Source of the DNA: Pseudeuparius sepicola
Taxonomy: Eukaryota > Arthropoda > Insecta > Coleoptera > Anthribidae
Assembly (NCBI GenBank): GCA_963920635.1
Contig: OY987305.1
Location: 816,001-880,000 of the forward strand
Length of the DNA: 64,000 nucleotides
Direction of reading: 5' to 3'
A program made the translations under genes and the position numbers. Positions within the stretch are counted from its first letter, which is position 1. Every line of letters starts with the position of its first letter. Below are positions 23,839-36,719 of this stretch, one piece after another. Below the pieces are notes generated by a model, which did no database searches, was not told where the DNA came from, and worked only from the letters and a program-made list of their open reading frames with translations.

Positions 23839-25419
23839 TAATCACTACCTAGATTGTTATTATTTTCATTTTCAACCCATCCATTTTCCAGTTATTATTG
23901 GCTCCCAAAAAATTACCGACATGATTGGAAAAACTTTTAACGAATTTATGAAGAAAACAAAAATTGTTTAGAAGCATTCAAAAATTATCTTATTATCGTT
24001 ACAATGTACATAATATTCTACCGATTGGCAGCTTTGAGGACACAGATATGCAGTGGCGTATTTAGTGGCCGGGGCGCCCTCCCCGGAAACCATTTCGGAA
24101 TTTGAAAATATTTAGGCGCATTTTGGTGACCAAATACTTATTTTTTTTTAAATACACCTTTTTATTTCAAATTATTTCTTTGTATTTTTGTGATTATAAA
24201 TATATTTCAATCTCACGAAAGCAAAAATTAGGGTCCGGGTATTATAAAAATGTTATGATTGTGTTTGAAGACTGGAGTAGCAAAAAGTAATGCCAATGAG
24301 ATTTTTTTAGGAATGTCCTAAAAACTGCCATTTAACAAAATATGTAGGTATAGAGTATAAGTGGATAGTTAGCAGTTTTGTAAAGCTAGGGATATTAAAG
24401 GGATGAATAATTGATTTAATTATTATAATTGGCATGGGTATAGTATAGTAATAGATGAAGATGGGCGTCATTTACCTAAATGACCAAACTTAAGTTAAAG
24501 GTAACCTTACCTCGGTCAGGTAACTTATACCCCCGGCTTTTCTAGACAAATTTTGACATTTTGTAGAGCAAGCTATCTTAGGACTAAAAGTTCCGATGCA
24601 AATAATTGTATAAACCGTTAGCTTTCGAGATGGAATGAAAAGATATATCGATCGACTTCAAACTCGGCATGTAAGACGCCTACACAGATTTTACAACAAA
24701 CTTTTCTCCTAGAAATATAAATATACTAGAAATGCAAAATTAACCGAAATTATTCAAACTCATTGGTGTACAAATTATGTTTCCAATAAGGCTGCTACTA
24801 TTAGCCGCCAAGCACGCCACTGATTAATCTAAACGGACAGTTCTTCGGGGTACCTGTGTGCCTTGAAGACTTATTAGGTACTACATACCGAGTTGGAAGT
24901 CGATATATTTTTTCATTCCAGAGATAAGAAATAAAATATGAAAATTACATTTTTAAATGCTCTAGATCTTAAAAGCTAATAGTCCGGGACGTAGAAATCC
25001 AAACACTGCTGAAGATGACCCCCTACCCCTAGGTGGGTTGAAACATATGCACAGTTGAAAACTGTGTTTGTGGAGCCGATACTGTAAGTTGTACACCTCC
25101 TTTCTATCATATTCCACTCCACTTCAAGACATGCACTATTTCCTCAGTTTAAACTTGAAAGGTTAGGGAGTTATTTTATTCTAAGAAAAGGCCTCAAAAA
25201 GACAGATTAAAAAAATGTGTCAATATGTCACTGTAAAGAATAAAAATACATTTTCTTGTTAATTTTTGGTGTACAGGAAATAGTTAAAATTATTTCTTCA
25301 TATGCAGTATGTTTTTTATTATTGATGGCGTTACAGATAGGTTTCAAATTATTTCCAATAAACCAAAAATTAACAATTTTTTTTATTATTATTTATAGCT
25401 TAAACGGTGATCTTTTGGC
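23839..25419. other. Region downstream of the recombinase-like gene
   Basis: It contains a GGCAGCTTTGAGGACAC end at 24024-24040 and a degraded hairpin at 24309-24378 of the same family. No clear AATAAA-type signal was pinned to the gene and no further exon was recognised. Confidence 0.4.
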
Positions 25420-25860
25420 ATCCTAATAACCTTTAAAGATAGACTCTTAATACCCGATATCAAAAAGCTCTATTCTTTAAGGGCTATTCAAAGATATAAT
25501 AAAATGCCGGGTGATTTAAAAAAAGTAAACTTAGAATTCGCGTAAGTGAATCACAGGGTATGTTCTTCACTATTTCATAGCGATATCAGTCCAAAATCGT
25601 TAACTAGGCGTAAGAAGCAATCTCCATTTCTAGTTATACCTAGCCGAAAATCTTATTTGGTGTTTGAGTAATAATTTTCCAAGTGACCCTTTTTTCGTTT
25701 AAAATTAAAATGACTCCATAACCTTTGAAGTTAGACCCTTAATACCCTATATCAAAAAGGATCCACTCTTTAAGGAGTTTTCAAAAATAAATCATATATA
25801 TAATAATAAATAAATAATAAACTACAGAATGTTCCATTTAAAAAAAAAACATAACCACTA
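25420..25860. repeat. Two diverged direct repeat units about 290 bp apart
   Basis: CCTTTAAAGATAGACTCTTA, then ATACCCGATATCAAAAAG near 25428-25470, recurs as CCTTTGAAGTTAGACCCTTA, then ATACCCTATATCAAAAAG near 25720-25765. Both are followed by an AT-rich stretch and a run of A near an element end. Confidence 0.5.
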
Positions 25861-25959
25861 CTTATTCGACCACCCTGTATATTTGAAAATATTTTCAGAA
25901 TGTAGTACCTACTAATATTTCTCTACAAGTTTTTTCTTTATTTTTTATCTTTAATAGTA

Positions 25960-26680
25960 TAGAAGGTATGGACCACCGTGGCCTACATAACTCACCCTGT
26001 GTATGTTATCCATCCCATGATTATACTCGTATTTAAGACTTGGCAAAAGTCATGCCTCAAAATAAGTCTATATTCAATATAGTTATGCATTGCATAACAT
26101 TTTATAAAAATGTTCTCAAAACTGCCATTTGGCAAAATAAATGTGTAAGTGTGTAGATTGGCAGTTTTGGGAACGTGGTAATCTTTTTGAAAAATAACAA
26201 GTAAAATAGTGATAGTCAAATGTTTTTGTATGGAACTTTCTTTTCTATTTTGTACCATCCGGCGATTGATATTTTGTTGGACAGTTCAGGGCTCACAAAA
26301 ATACCCGTGCCATGATTTAAAATATTTTTTCTGCGGCTTCTCTAAAAATGCCTTACCTAAATGATATGTCAATGTAAATTGTTTATTTCAAGCAGCGTGG
26401 ATAAAAAAACTGATGCTATTTGCGTCCATAAAGGACTAACGACTAACCTCAAAATGGACGTTAGGATGTAAATATTTTTTGTTTCAAAAGGCATTTAAGG
26501 TATACTTAAAAATTAGTATGTGTGTACTTTTACTAATACACACTCACTAGCTATGAAATTGCCACAAATAAATAGTATTTCGTAAAATCGCTAAGCATAT
26601 GTTATGCCATATTAAATTTAGAATGACATGACAAGCGTGCTGAAAATGTAAGGTGGAGTAAAACAAAGATTTTAGTGTAT
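25960..26680. repeat. Dispersed repeat family, copy B
   Basis: It has the same order of blocks as 6185-6910, including a hairpin with arms GTTCTCAAAACTGCCA (26112-26127) and TGGCAGTTTTGGGAAC (26159-26174) and the CAAGCGTGCTGAAAATGTAA segment near the right end. It is non-coding. Confidence 0.6.
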
Positions 26681-26899
26681 TTTCTAACATTTTAGATGAA
26701 GATACTTGAATTTGTAGAAAAAATATAGATTCAACATGAACAAAAACATCTTTCCATATTGTGTTATTTTATAACACTCGCTACGCTCGTATGCCAAAAT
26801 CCCACCTGTATGAAAAACACTATTTTCAACACTTTGTACAATTTATCCAAATATTATTGATAATATTGCCGGTAATTAATCATTAATCAGGTAGCTTCA

Positions 26900-27300
26900 C
26901 TAGTAATAGATATTTTTTCCGACCCGTGGTTTTATCTATTACCCCACCGTTGGCCAAAAAGTCAATTTTCAGTATTCATTGCAAATATCTATCATTCATA
27001 AAAAAATCATTTAAAGAGAATTTAATATAAGCAGGAAGCAGAAAAATGTTCTCAAAGCTGCCATTTGACAAAATATGTAGTGTAAGTGGGTAGATTGGCA
27101 GTTTCGGGAACCTGGGAGTATTTAAAAAAAATAAAAAGTAAAATATAATAATGATACCCAAACGTTTTTTAGGAATGCAAAAAAATGAGGACTTGGGCAA
27201 AGTGATGGTTTAGAATAGATATTCTCCAATTCCGCGATTGTTATTTTGTCCCACAGTTAAGGGCTCAGCAAAAAACCTTGTTTCATTCATTAATAGCCGA
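26900..27300. repeat. Dispersed repeat family, copy C (truncated)
   Basis: It begins like copy A (GTAATAGATATTTTTTCCGA) and carries the same hairpin at 27048-27112, then stops matching near 27300. Confidence 0.55.
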
Positions 27301-28011
27301 TACAAACAAACCAAATGAGTTATAAAAGGGAATTTTGCAGTGTCAAGAGACACATCACATATTTTTTAATCGCCAAAACATAAGTTTGATTGTGCAAAAC
27401 AATTTAAACAGCGCGGTCACGCCGGGCACCCTTCCATGAGCCGACTCCGGGCCGTTACCGCCCCTTCCATAATATCGTTCATGCTAGATCGAGCGAGGTA
27501 GACTACCGTACATCTGATCTGGGAGCGACCTGTGATCAATCTTGGTATAGGTATATACCATATAATCATCAAGTATTTCAAAATATAATTATCAAGTATT
27601 TCCAATGAAAATTTCGGCATAATTAATTTGATTAGTTAAAAGATTTATAATTGTTATACTAGTTTAAAAGCATAGTGCAGAAAATATAGACAATGCGTCT
27701 TTTAGCTATAAATATAAATAATGATTTATTAATAAGTAATAATGCCTTTATACTTTCTCTCGGGCATGTCGGTGCATTGCAGTACTTTCTTCTGCATTGT
27801 TGGTTTGTTGGCAGTTTTGGAGACTTGGTGGTAGTGGGGGTATTTGCCGTGATTCCCCTCAAATGTCCCGATACCTGCCATTATATAACAAAACTTTTTA
27901 TATATTTAACAATAAACAAATATACATTATTTAATGGCGATATATACCATCTGGGGGCCCAAAAGAAGATTTTTAGCATAAAAAAATAAGAGTCCCCAAA
28001 ACTGCCGTCTG
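27301..28011. other. Gene-free stretch with inverted TTGGCAGTTTTGG ends
   Basis: TTGGCAGTTTTGGAGAC near 27809 faces GTCCCCAAAACTGCC at 27992-28006, giving an element of about 200 bp. A GC-richer stretch at 27410-27540 has no recognised function. Confidence 0.4.
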
Positions 28012-28092
28012 ACATATATATATATATATATATATATAAGTATAAATATATATAAGTATATATATATATATATATAAAAGTATAAGTATAAG

Positions 28093-28133
<41 letters not shown>

Positions 28134-28207
28134 TTATATATATATATATTTATATATATTTATACTTATATATATATATATTTATACTTATAAAAGTATA
28201 AGTATAA

Positions 28208-28259
<52 letters not shown>

Positions 28260-28264
28260 TTATA

Positions 28265-28323
<59 letters not shown>

Positions 28324-28325
28324 TT
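28012..28325. repeat. Compound TA / TATAAG microsatellite
   Basis: About 310 bp of TA repeats are interrupted by AAGTATAAGTATA on one side and TATACTTATA on the other, so the array is itself largely self-complementary. Confidence 0.95.
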
Positions 28326-28431
28326 TTAGTTGCAAATTAAATATCAACATAAAATAAACTTTACATAGTCAGAAGTCAGTATATACATAATAAATAAATA
28401 ATAATAATATACATTTCATTCGTTATGAGTT

Positions 28432-28691
28432 TTAGTCACAATATAAAATACTATCATCCGAATATGAATCTTTAGTTTTCGGGGCTGCTTTACTTTTAGT
28501 GTGTACCATTTTAATATGTTTAATGCCTTCTTGCCTAATTCGTGAAATGGTCCTTGTACTAATCTGTAACGCCTCCGATGCACATTGAAGTACCGATAAA
28601 TTTTCACGTGTGTTCTCTTTTTTTCTTGGAAATAGTTCACCACATTTAATATTAATTTTCTACTTTGGGCACTGAATACTTCACGCTGCAT
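28432..28691 (-). pseudogene. Degraded Tc1/mariner-like transposase N-terminus (helix-turn-helix part)
   Basis: The minus-strand ATG at 28691 opens MQREVFSAQSRKLILNVVNY, typical of the start of a widespread insect transposase family. A run of seven A (28616-28622) then shifts the frame. In the neighbouring frame the text continues with LSVLQCASEALQISTRTISR, a helix-turn-helix pattern, and ends at a stop at 28432. One indel in the A-run would explain the break. The catalytic DDE part is absent. Sequencing error in the homopolymer cannot be excluded. Confidence 0.55.
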
Positions 28692-28739
28692 TGTTATTAC
28701 AGGAAGTCTATCACCAAAATAAACCAAATATTTAATTAC

Positions 28740-30235
28740 TGCCCTGTTTTATAGGCGTACTCCCATTTGAATATATTATCTTTATTAACGTAATGTATCA
28801 GATAAGGACAGAGAAATAAAAAGTGGGTCTTGCGGTTCTTTAAGCCGAACCCCTCCCTCCAAAACATAAGGAAGAGCAGGTAGGAAAATCGTAGCCCATC
28901 TCTGTCGATTTTATGGCCGACTTCGCCTTTACATTCTACCCTTACTATAGTTATCTTGGTTTCTCTATTTTTATTCGTCTTGTCAATTTATAGAGGTTAT
29001 ATTTATAAATTTAAGACAATCAATATTATAGAAAAATAAAAGAAATAGGTAAATAAAAGCGAATATTATTTTTAATAACAACTGTGACATATGAACAAAT
29101 AACGATTTCCAAAATTGGAAACCCAAAGTTTTCTACTCAAGAATAATTTACTATATGTTCCAGAAATGAGAATGTACGAATAAATAAACATTTCTACATA
29201 AAATAATCACTTGTGTTTTCCTCTTTAAAAATTGCTGTGACAATTTTTATAGGGTGTCAGGTTTTGGGCTTATCAGATTCAGGCTAAAGGTCTAGTCAAA
29301 AACCACTACGTCAGCTACTGGATAAAAAAATATAAATTTTAAAATATTGTTTATAAAAAAATATATTGCAGATTTGATTTGGACTGTTGCTAATTAGTTC
29401 CAGTAATGCGTTACAGAATAAAATTTGACAAATCAATCCTTAAGGTGTCGGGCACTGGTAAGTTTAGATACGTTAAGCACACATAAGAAGATGTTCTCTG
29501 GAAGAGGCAACGAGGTTCTATATGGCCCACGGCAACAATCATACAAGCTCAAGGTCAGTCATAATTAAACAAAAAATATTTTCTCGTCGCGCATTCGATG
29601 ATTTCACTAACACCTGATGCTGCGGTCTCGAATTCTGATTTGCTTGTCCCCCGCAGCGCGAATTTAGGCGTTCTTGTTTTTGCGGCGTTCATAAAAAATA
29701 TCGTCGGAGATTCGTTAGTTCGATTGTTCGATAACAGGGGTCCTGTTGTCCCACCGACAGGAAATATCTAGGAATATGTTACCTATGAGTCATAAATCTG
29801 TTCCAATTAAAGCATCTGGTAAATTGTTATAAGTACAGGGTTATTCACGTGATATTGTACCCCCACTAACTTTGTTTTTAATTTTGCAAAAAATGTAAGT
29901 ATGAAATTGTATAAAATTTTCTTGCGATTTCAGGTAAGGTATGTATTCAGAAAAACAAATGAATGTCGCGTTTCGCATTTTTCTGGTTTCAACGATACAT
30001 ACAGGGTGTCCAACTTTAAAATTGTCCAAATCCGTAACATCTTCATTTTTGGAGATAATCCCTAAACTTTTTTTGTTTGAAAGGCATTCAAAAACCGCTT
30101 CTTTTGACCTTTCTGTCATTTTCAAAGTGCAAATCCAGGGCCGGCTGCGATTTTTTTATACCCCCGATTTTCACGAAAACCAGTTAGCGATTTTTTTATT
30201 AAAAATATGACCCCACAGCGTTAATCAGAACAGCG
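28740..30235. other. Gene-free stretch
   Basis: No gene is recognised. The block from 29841 to 30125 resembles other repeat ends in the window (7665-7760, and 20962-21060 in layout). Confidence 0.35.
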
Positions 30236-31385
30236 CAAAACCCCTATATACCAAATTTGAATAAAAAATATACAGGGAGTTCTATTCTGCAGGGTGTCAT
30301 AGTTGAGCAAAATAGGAATTTTAAAGGCATCTGCCAAGTCAAGTGTGCCATGGAATCCCCTCAAAATAGTTGAATGGTCAACAGGACCACTCAAGGTATT
30401 GGTGTGCAAAGGTCCAATAGAAAATATACAGAGTGTTCTTATCTGTGTCATCTCAAATTTCCGAAGTTTTCGAACTTTATACGGGTCAAAAATCGAGTAT
30501 ATCAAAACCCCTCCACTCACTATAAACGAACTAAATCTAAAAAATGCAGAAGCCTGCCAGTCAGTAAATCCATATCAGTTAAGGTGGCTGATGTGCCACA
30601 ACAGGAAAGGCACAGAAAATGTATTATCTTAGACAGTGACTTTGTTGAGAAAGGACCAATAATTTAAATTGTAGGCAAAATAGGAATTTTAAAGGCATCT
30701 GCCAAGTCAAGTGTGCCATGGAATCCCCTCAAAATAGTTGAATGGTCAACAGGACCACTCAAGGTATTGGTGTGCAAAGGTCCAATAGAAAATATACAGA
30801 GTGTTCTTATCTGTGTCATCTCAAATTACCGAAGTTTTTGAACTTTATACGGGTCAAAAATCGAGTATATCAAAACCACTCCACTCACTATAAACGAACT
30901 AAATCTAAAAAATGCAGAAGCCTGCCAGTCAGTAAATCCATATCAGTTAAGGTGGCTGATGTGCCACAACAGGAAAGGCACAGAAAATGTATTATCTTAG
31001 ACAGTGACTTTGTTGAGAAAGGACCAATAATTTAAATTGTTTTTATTTACTGGTTGGCATTTTATAAAGAAATTAATTACTTTTGTGTTTATTAATATTT
31101 TTTCAATGATTCCAAAGCACTCTCTGACTAGTAGAAAGTTTAATAAAAATTCAGAATTTTGAGATGGCTCAGAGAAAAATACCCTGTATATTTTTGTAGT
31201 AAATCTTTTCACACCAACATTTTGAGTGGTCCTGTTGACATTTAACTGTTTTGAAGGAATTCTATGGCACACTTGACTCGCCAGATGTCTCTAAAATTCC
31301 TATTTTGCTCAACTTTGACACCCTACAGAATGGAACTCCCTATATATTTTTTGTTCAAATTTGGTATATGGGGGTTTTGTGGTGT
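30236..31385. mobile_element. Foldback MITE with long inverted ends
   Basis: The left stretch (CTATATACCAAATTTGAATA, then ACAGGGAGTTCTATTCTGCA and TTGAGCAAAATAGGAATTTT) is mirrored at 31200-31385. A related copy sits in the gene intron at 21385-21925. It has no coding capacity. Confidence 0.65.
30306..31041. repeat. Tandem duplication of about 368 bp, nearly identical copies
   Basis: GCAAAATAGGAATTTTAAAG starts at about 30306 and again at about 30674, and the two units differ at only a few positions, so the duplication is recent. Both include TTTAAATTG at the right edge. Confidence 0.9.
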
Positions 31386-33794
31386 TCTGGTTGAATGTTA
31401 TTCTTTTTGCGCCATTCATAAAAAATATTGTCGGAGATTCGTTACTCTAGATTCTAGGTGTATTGTCTTACAAACAAGAATTATCTAGAAATATGTTGAG
31501 ATCTACTGTCTGCGACACCAACATCTCACCACATCAAAATCCGGCAACGTCGCTCTTCGTCTGGCGAATTTTTCCATAGAGCGGGAAATAAAGGTACCGT
31601 CGGTAGTATAATTGAGTTAGATTAGGTACTATAATTATTGTAAATGTTTAAATGAAGAAATTATACAAATGACGTCTCTACTTTTTAGGTTAGATTTGGG
31701 TGATGTTATTGTGTCTCGGCAGTGTTGCTATGTTGAAAATTTGGAGTGACGGTAGCGTAAATTGTAGCCGGATTGCCGGACCTCCCCCCTTGATTCTGGC
31801 CTCGCCCATTTTCTACCTTGTCTCCGGATAAATAAGTTAGGATGAGCGGTTTAAAATTGGGCCGTTAACCTCCAGAATCCCTCGCCTGAGTCCGAGATAT
31901 TTTTCAGCTTTCCGTGAAATTATTTACCCCATTCACGATGGATATCGTACGGTTTTATATTCTTACGTCGGTTTGCCGACATTTGGTAACCTTATCTGCG
32001 GCGTTGCCGCGTCCTAAAAGTTAGGACGGTCTAAATGAATCGTGTTTTCCATTTGAAAGTTTTAGCTGCGTTCTGTTTGGACACACGTCGGTTCCAATTG
32101 GCGCCACTTGTATTTTTCGCCGCTGGAATTAATTCAGGGTTAATGAAATACTGTATAAAATAATCAATAGTAACACTTGGGCGGATCGGTTGAATTAGCT
32201 AAACGGCACTAGCAAGATAATAGATTGGAAAATCGCTGGACATGCATAAATTCGGTTATACTGATCTAGCAGTCTGCGAACAGTATATAAGAATATATCA
32301 ATAATAAGAAATCGAATAAGTATAAGACCGATGGGTACTAAGATGACGTTGCCACTACTTTCTAACTCAATAGAAGAGGTGGACCGACACTGTGTTTGTT
32401 TGATGACTTTTGACACTGGTAGTGGTAGGTAGAAGCCCGGTAGAAGGTATCTACAATTATTTATTGCTATAAATGTCAAAGAATTCATTCACCTTCAATC
32501 ATTGCAATAATTATTCAAACAATTTTAAAATTACCTAAGCAAGTACCTCAGGGTATATGAATGGTATATTTTTTGCATGTCGCTTTTTAAAAAAGTAGGC
32601 CGGGGCGATGAGTTTAGATCACTTCAGTGACGTACTTATACATATAGAAATTAATTTCGGGTGGGAAGGGACAATTTTTGTGAATTTCTTTCAAACAAAC
32701 GCATTTAAAATTATTCTGTAAAATGCGCCGCAGGCGAAATTTCTTAGAAATGTCAAGGAAAATTACGGAAATCCCAATATCTTCAGATTTTCAAGCTGCA
32801 GTGAATATTTGACTGACTGGATAACCCTGTACACGGGTTATTGCGTATTGCGTACGCCGCACCGTTCAAACCCGCCTAGGGCCGGCCCTGGAGGGGTTAG
32901 ACCAGTAGCTGTTGAAGTTGAAATTGCTTTAAGGTTAAAAAAATACTATTTTGAAATGGTTTTTAATAAAAAACTGAAACAGGTTTAAGTTGAACAAGTT
33001 TAACATTAAAACTTTAAAAATATTAAATATTAATTATAATAATAGCTGAATATTCCTTATCGCATTTATACCTGTCCCTTTTCTACTTTGATTTTTCATT
33101 ATTACGGATATATTCCTATGCATTCTTCGCCTGGCCTGACGATACCTTTAGAATTGCCAGTAGGTATGGTAAAAGATTGCTTCCCGCCACTTGCCTAACT
33201 GAACCTTTCATAAAAATAATGAATAAATCTTCAAATACAAATTATTACTAATCTATTCATGAAAGATACTCTGGGAATCCCCTATTCTCCTAATCCATGG
33301 CGCACGCAGCCAAGCACCACCGTTCACCGTTTACTGTTGTCCAGTGTTTTATTTTATTTGAAAGCATATTCTGATGATAAAACTCGGTACTGCACTGATC
33401 CAAAAATTATGTTTTGTTGGCAGTTTTCGGGCGGGTTTGCATGCTCTACTAGAAAACCAGTTTAATAAATTATTACACTCACTGATGCTCGGGGAGCTCG
33501 TTCTAGTGGTGGTGCAAAAGCAGATACGGCCCTAAGTACCTAACCCCTAGTTATAACTGAACTAAGAAGTGCCTACCCAGTTTACATTGATGAACTCGGA
33601 AATTTATCGAATAAATATAAATATTCGTTTTCTGTTACTCTAAATATTAATTAGTGTCGGGCCATTAGTTGCTGAACAAATTTAGGTATCTAAATATTTT
33701 AAAATTGGAAAATGCAAATAAAATAGGGCATGACCAACCGTTATACATGACGATTCATTTTTAATCCAATATTCTCATAAATAATAATTTTTCT
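31386..33794. other. Gene-free, mostly single-copy-looking stretch
   Basis: 31780-32170 is of more balanced base composition than its surroundings and shows no repeat relation to the rest of the window. It could be conserved non-coding DNA, but nothing more can be said. No ORF carries a recognisable domain. Confidence 0.35.
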
Positions 33795-35050
33795 CAAAAA
33801 ATAACTACAACAACTTTGTTTTCTGAACTTTTGGACAATAAATTTTCCACTAAGATAATGTTACGTCAAAGTGAAATGACAGAATAATAAATGTCAAGTT
33901 AAAGTGTCATGGCAACAGAAACAATAGCCTAGCCACCTGTCTGATATTGCACCCTGTGTTCTATCTAATTATCTATACTAATTTCTCTTTGAATAACTGG
34001 AAATCATATTTTACTGAATTCCACGGAACATTCAGCAAACAGAGTTGTCCGTGTCCGTATTTCCTAGAATAATTGCTGATTTCGTAATTTTTCGCATATT
34101 TCCTACTTCTTTGTGAATTTGTTGGGACCTATCCCACAAAAATTCTATGATTATTATTAAATTTCCACATTCACAAGGAATTTTATAAATGCAATTGTTT
34201 GAACTTTGTACCTCATTAAATGGTTTCGTTTTAACTAGCATCGATATTAATGTATTTTTGGTCTTAAATACTGTTGCCTATGTGTTTTAGCTTATCTGAT
34301 AATCCATGAATATAAGGAACTAAATTAACTAATCGGTCTACCAGATTTATTTCTCTGATTCTATTAGCATTGTTATTTTGTTGGCAATCCTGAGAAAATT
34401 TGCTCAACAAATTTAATAGCAGGAGAACTGTTCTTCTTAAGGAACATAATATAATAATAATTCTCACCCTCACAATACTCCAAACAAGGAGTGACATGTT
34501 TTATTTGTTTAATTTCCTGCCATACAAATTTTTAATTACTCCTTGTTTAACACTAATATCATGATTGGCGTTAAAATGGAGATACCTACTTATCTATTAG
34601 TATATGTGTTGGTTTTCTATAGACAATGTTTTTTTACTAAGTATCTGATTTTAGTATAGAAACATCTAAGAAAGGTAATTTATTATTATTTTCTATTTCT
34701 AGGGTAAACTTAATAAAAGGTTTTTGTGACTTTATAAAATTTAAACACCAAACATTAGGTTGGTGAACATATCGAGTCAACTCATTTTGTTCAAAATATT
34801 CCATGAATAAATTGCTTATGAATGGTTATGGGGTCTCCTTTATCACCATTTATAAGCAATTTATTTATGGAAGATTTTGAACAAAATGAGTTGACTAGAT
34901 ATGTTCACCAACCTAATGTTTGGTGGAGATATGTAGTAAATAAATAGTTTTAACACATAGTGTTGTTAGTTCTAATATTGCATCTATACTCAAATTTGTC
35001 ACTTTCACTAAAGTCTGATCATTTTCTAACTTTCTACGTAAAATATTTTT
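33795..35050 (-). pseudogene. Penelope-like retroelement, scrambled 3' part
   Basis: Read on the minus strand, this holds the middle of the reverse transcriptase (from about 35050 down), the connecting region with QDCQQNNNANRIREINLVDR (near 34345-34410), and a decayed GIY-YIG endonuclease (34032-34241), followed by the terminal non-coding region to 33795. Frames are broken. A segment of about 120 bp (34820-34938) is inverted relative to the rest. An AATAATAATTCTCACCCTCA insertion (34452-34471) also occurs near 55300. Confidence 0.75.
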
Positions 35051-36719
35051 CCTATGAACGTCATGTTTTATGCGTCTGAATATATATATTTCCGTGAATG
35101 AAATTCAATACGTCCCATCTCTGAAATGAAGGTCTATAGAAGTGTTTCTGACACAAATTTTGGCTGTAATTGGAACTGAAACTGAATCATCCCATATCAA
35201 TGTTTTTAGAGGTAGTTAATTAACAATTAAACAGTTAGACAATTAATTTATTGACCGCCTAATTAAATTTCCGATGGTTCGTAATTTTCACTAATAATTG
35301 ACCTGACCACCGAGAATAGAACAGGTATTTTGAATTAAAACCCCAAAAAAATATCAAATAATTCAACCGCAAAAAACAACGTAATTATTATATTTTTTGT
35401 TTCATCCTATAAGTCTATTCGTTCAGGCAGCAGACGAGGAAAAAGAAATAAGTAACCTTCTTTTTGCGCACTATGGAAAAAAGAACAAACTCCCGCCTAA
35501 ACTTTTTTCGCGACACTGATAGTTTCTGAGAAGGTATGGTATAAATGAAGTCACAATATTAATTTTTTTTATTTAAATGCTCTGAAAAAGAATAAAATAA
35601 ACTTTGAAATAACTCAACCCAAAGCAAACCAGTAATTTTGTTTCACACAAAACAACACCACACAAAAATAGGTACACAAGAATAAAATCCGTAAAATAAA
35701 GCGCAATCCTTATTTCCGTGCACGGCACTGGTTATACTGGCCTAACTGGCCTACGTCGACACCTGCTCCGTGGATCTCCGAAACGCCGACCAATCAAATC
35801 GCTACGCTCGCTTTCTGGTTGGCTGCCTCCTTGACTAGGTCGACGTCGACCGCATAAAAACTTTTGAATTTTATACGGGTGATTTCTGCTGATAAGTCTG
35901 GTATTTTTACCAGCAGCAGATCGTGGTAAATGCTATGAAATAGATCGCGCCCCGTATATCACTGTGTTCCAAGTGAATTCATTTATATTTTACCAGGGTA
36001 GCTCGAGAACAAGTGCCTCGGCAACAAAATATGAGATAAACATATCTTAGGATATACTTGCGTAAATAGTTATAATCGATATGGCTTTTTAGAGACCTTT
36101 TTACAATATTATATGGTGCATTAACTTTTACGTTGTGTTTGACGACAACCTTAAAAAAACCTTAAAAGTGAAATATTATGTTGCTTGTAGTATATGTATA
36201 TTTTTGAAAACTGCGTGACGCCTATGTCCTATATTCTTTTTGTGACGCCAATTAGAGTTTCTTAAGCTGTTTCAAGTGACTTTAGAAATACCGTACGCTA
36301 AAATATTTACCATTCCAGACAGTCTGTTGTGCCGTCCCGACATTATTTCACCGGCACCGTCAAAACGTTGACGGCGCGGTGCGACAAGGTGAGGCAATCC
36401 AATGCAATATGTCTCAAATTGCCTGCTACCCGGTCCCGCCGTGGCATTTTATTCCTTTACGGTAGTTGCTTACTCTTTTATTAAGCCCTGTATCTGTCGG
36501 GGAGACGATGAATGGGCCGGCGTTAATAACATAAACAAGAATTGTGCGTAGAACGGCTAACGCCGCTCCGACCGCAGCCTCCCCTTTATTGTATCATTCT
36601 CCCTTTTATTCTTCTTGTTCCGCCGATTTCTTGCGCTAATTGCTTTTCTCACGTTTAATTGCTCACTCCGGGTTATTTGCATCGAGCTGGCACCACGGAA
36701 CAACCAACTCTCGACTTAT
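35051..36719. other. Gene-free stretch
   Basis: No coding or RNA feature is recognised. 36280-36720 has higher GC and no visible repeat partner. Confidence 0.35.
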
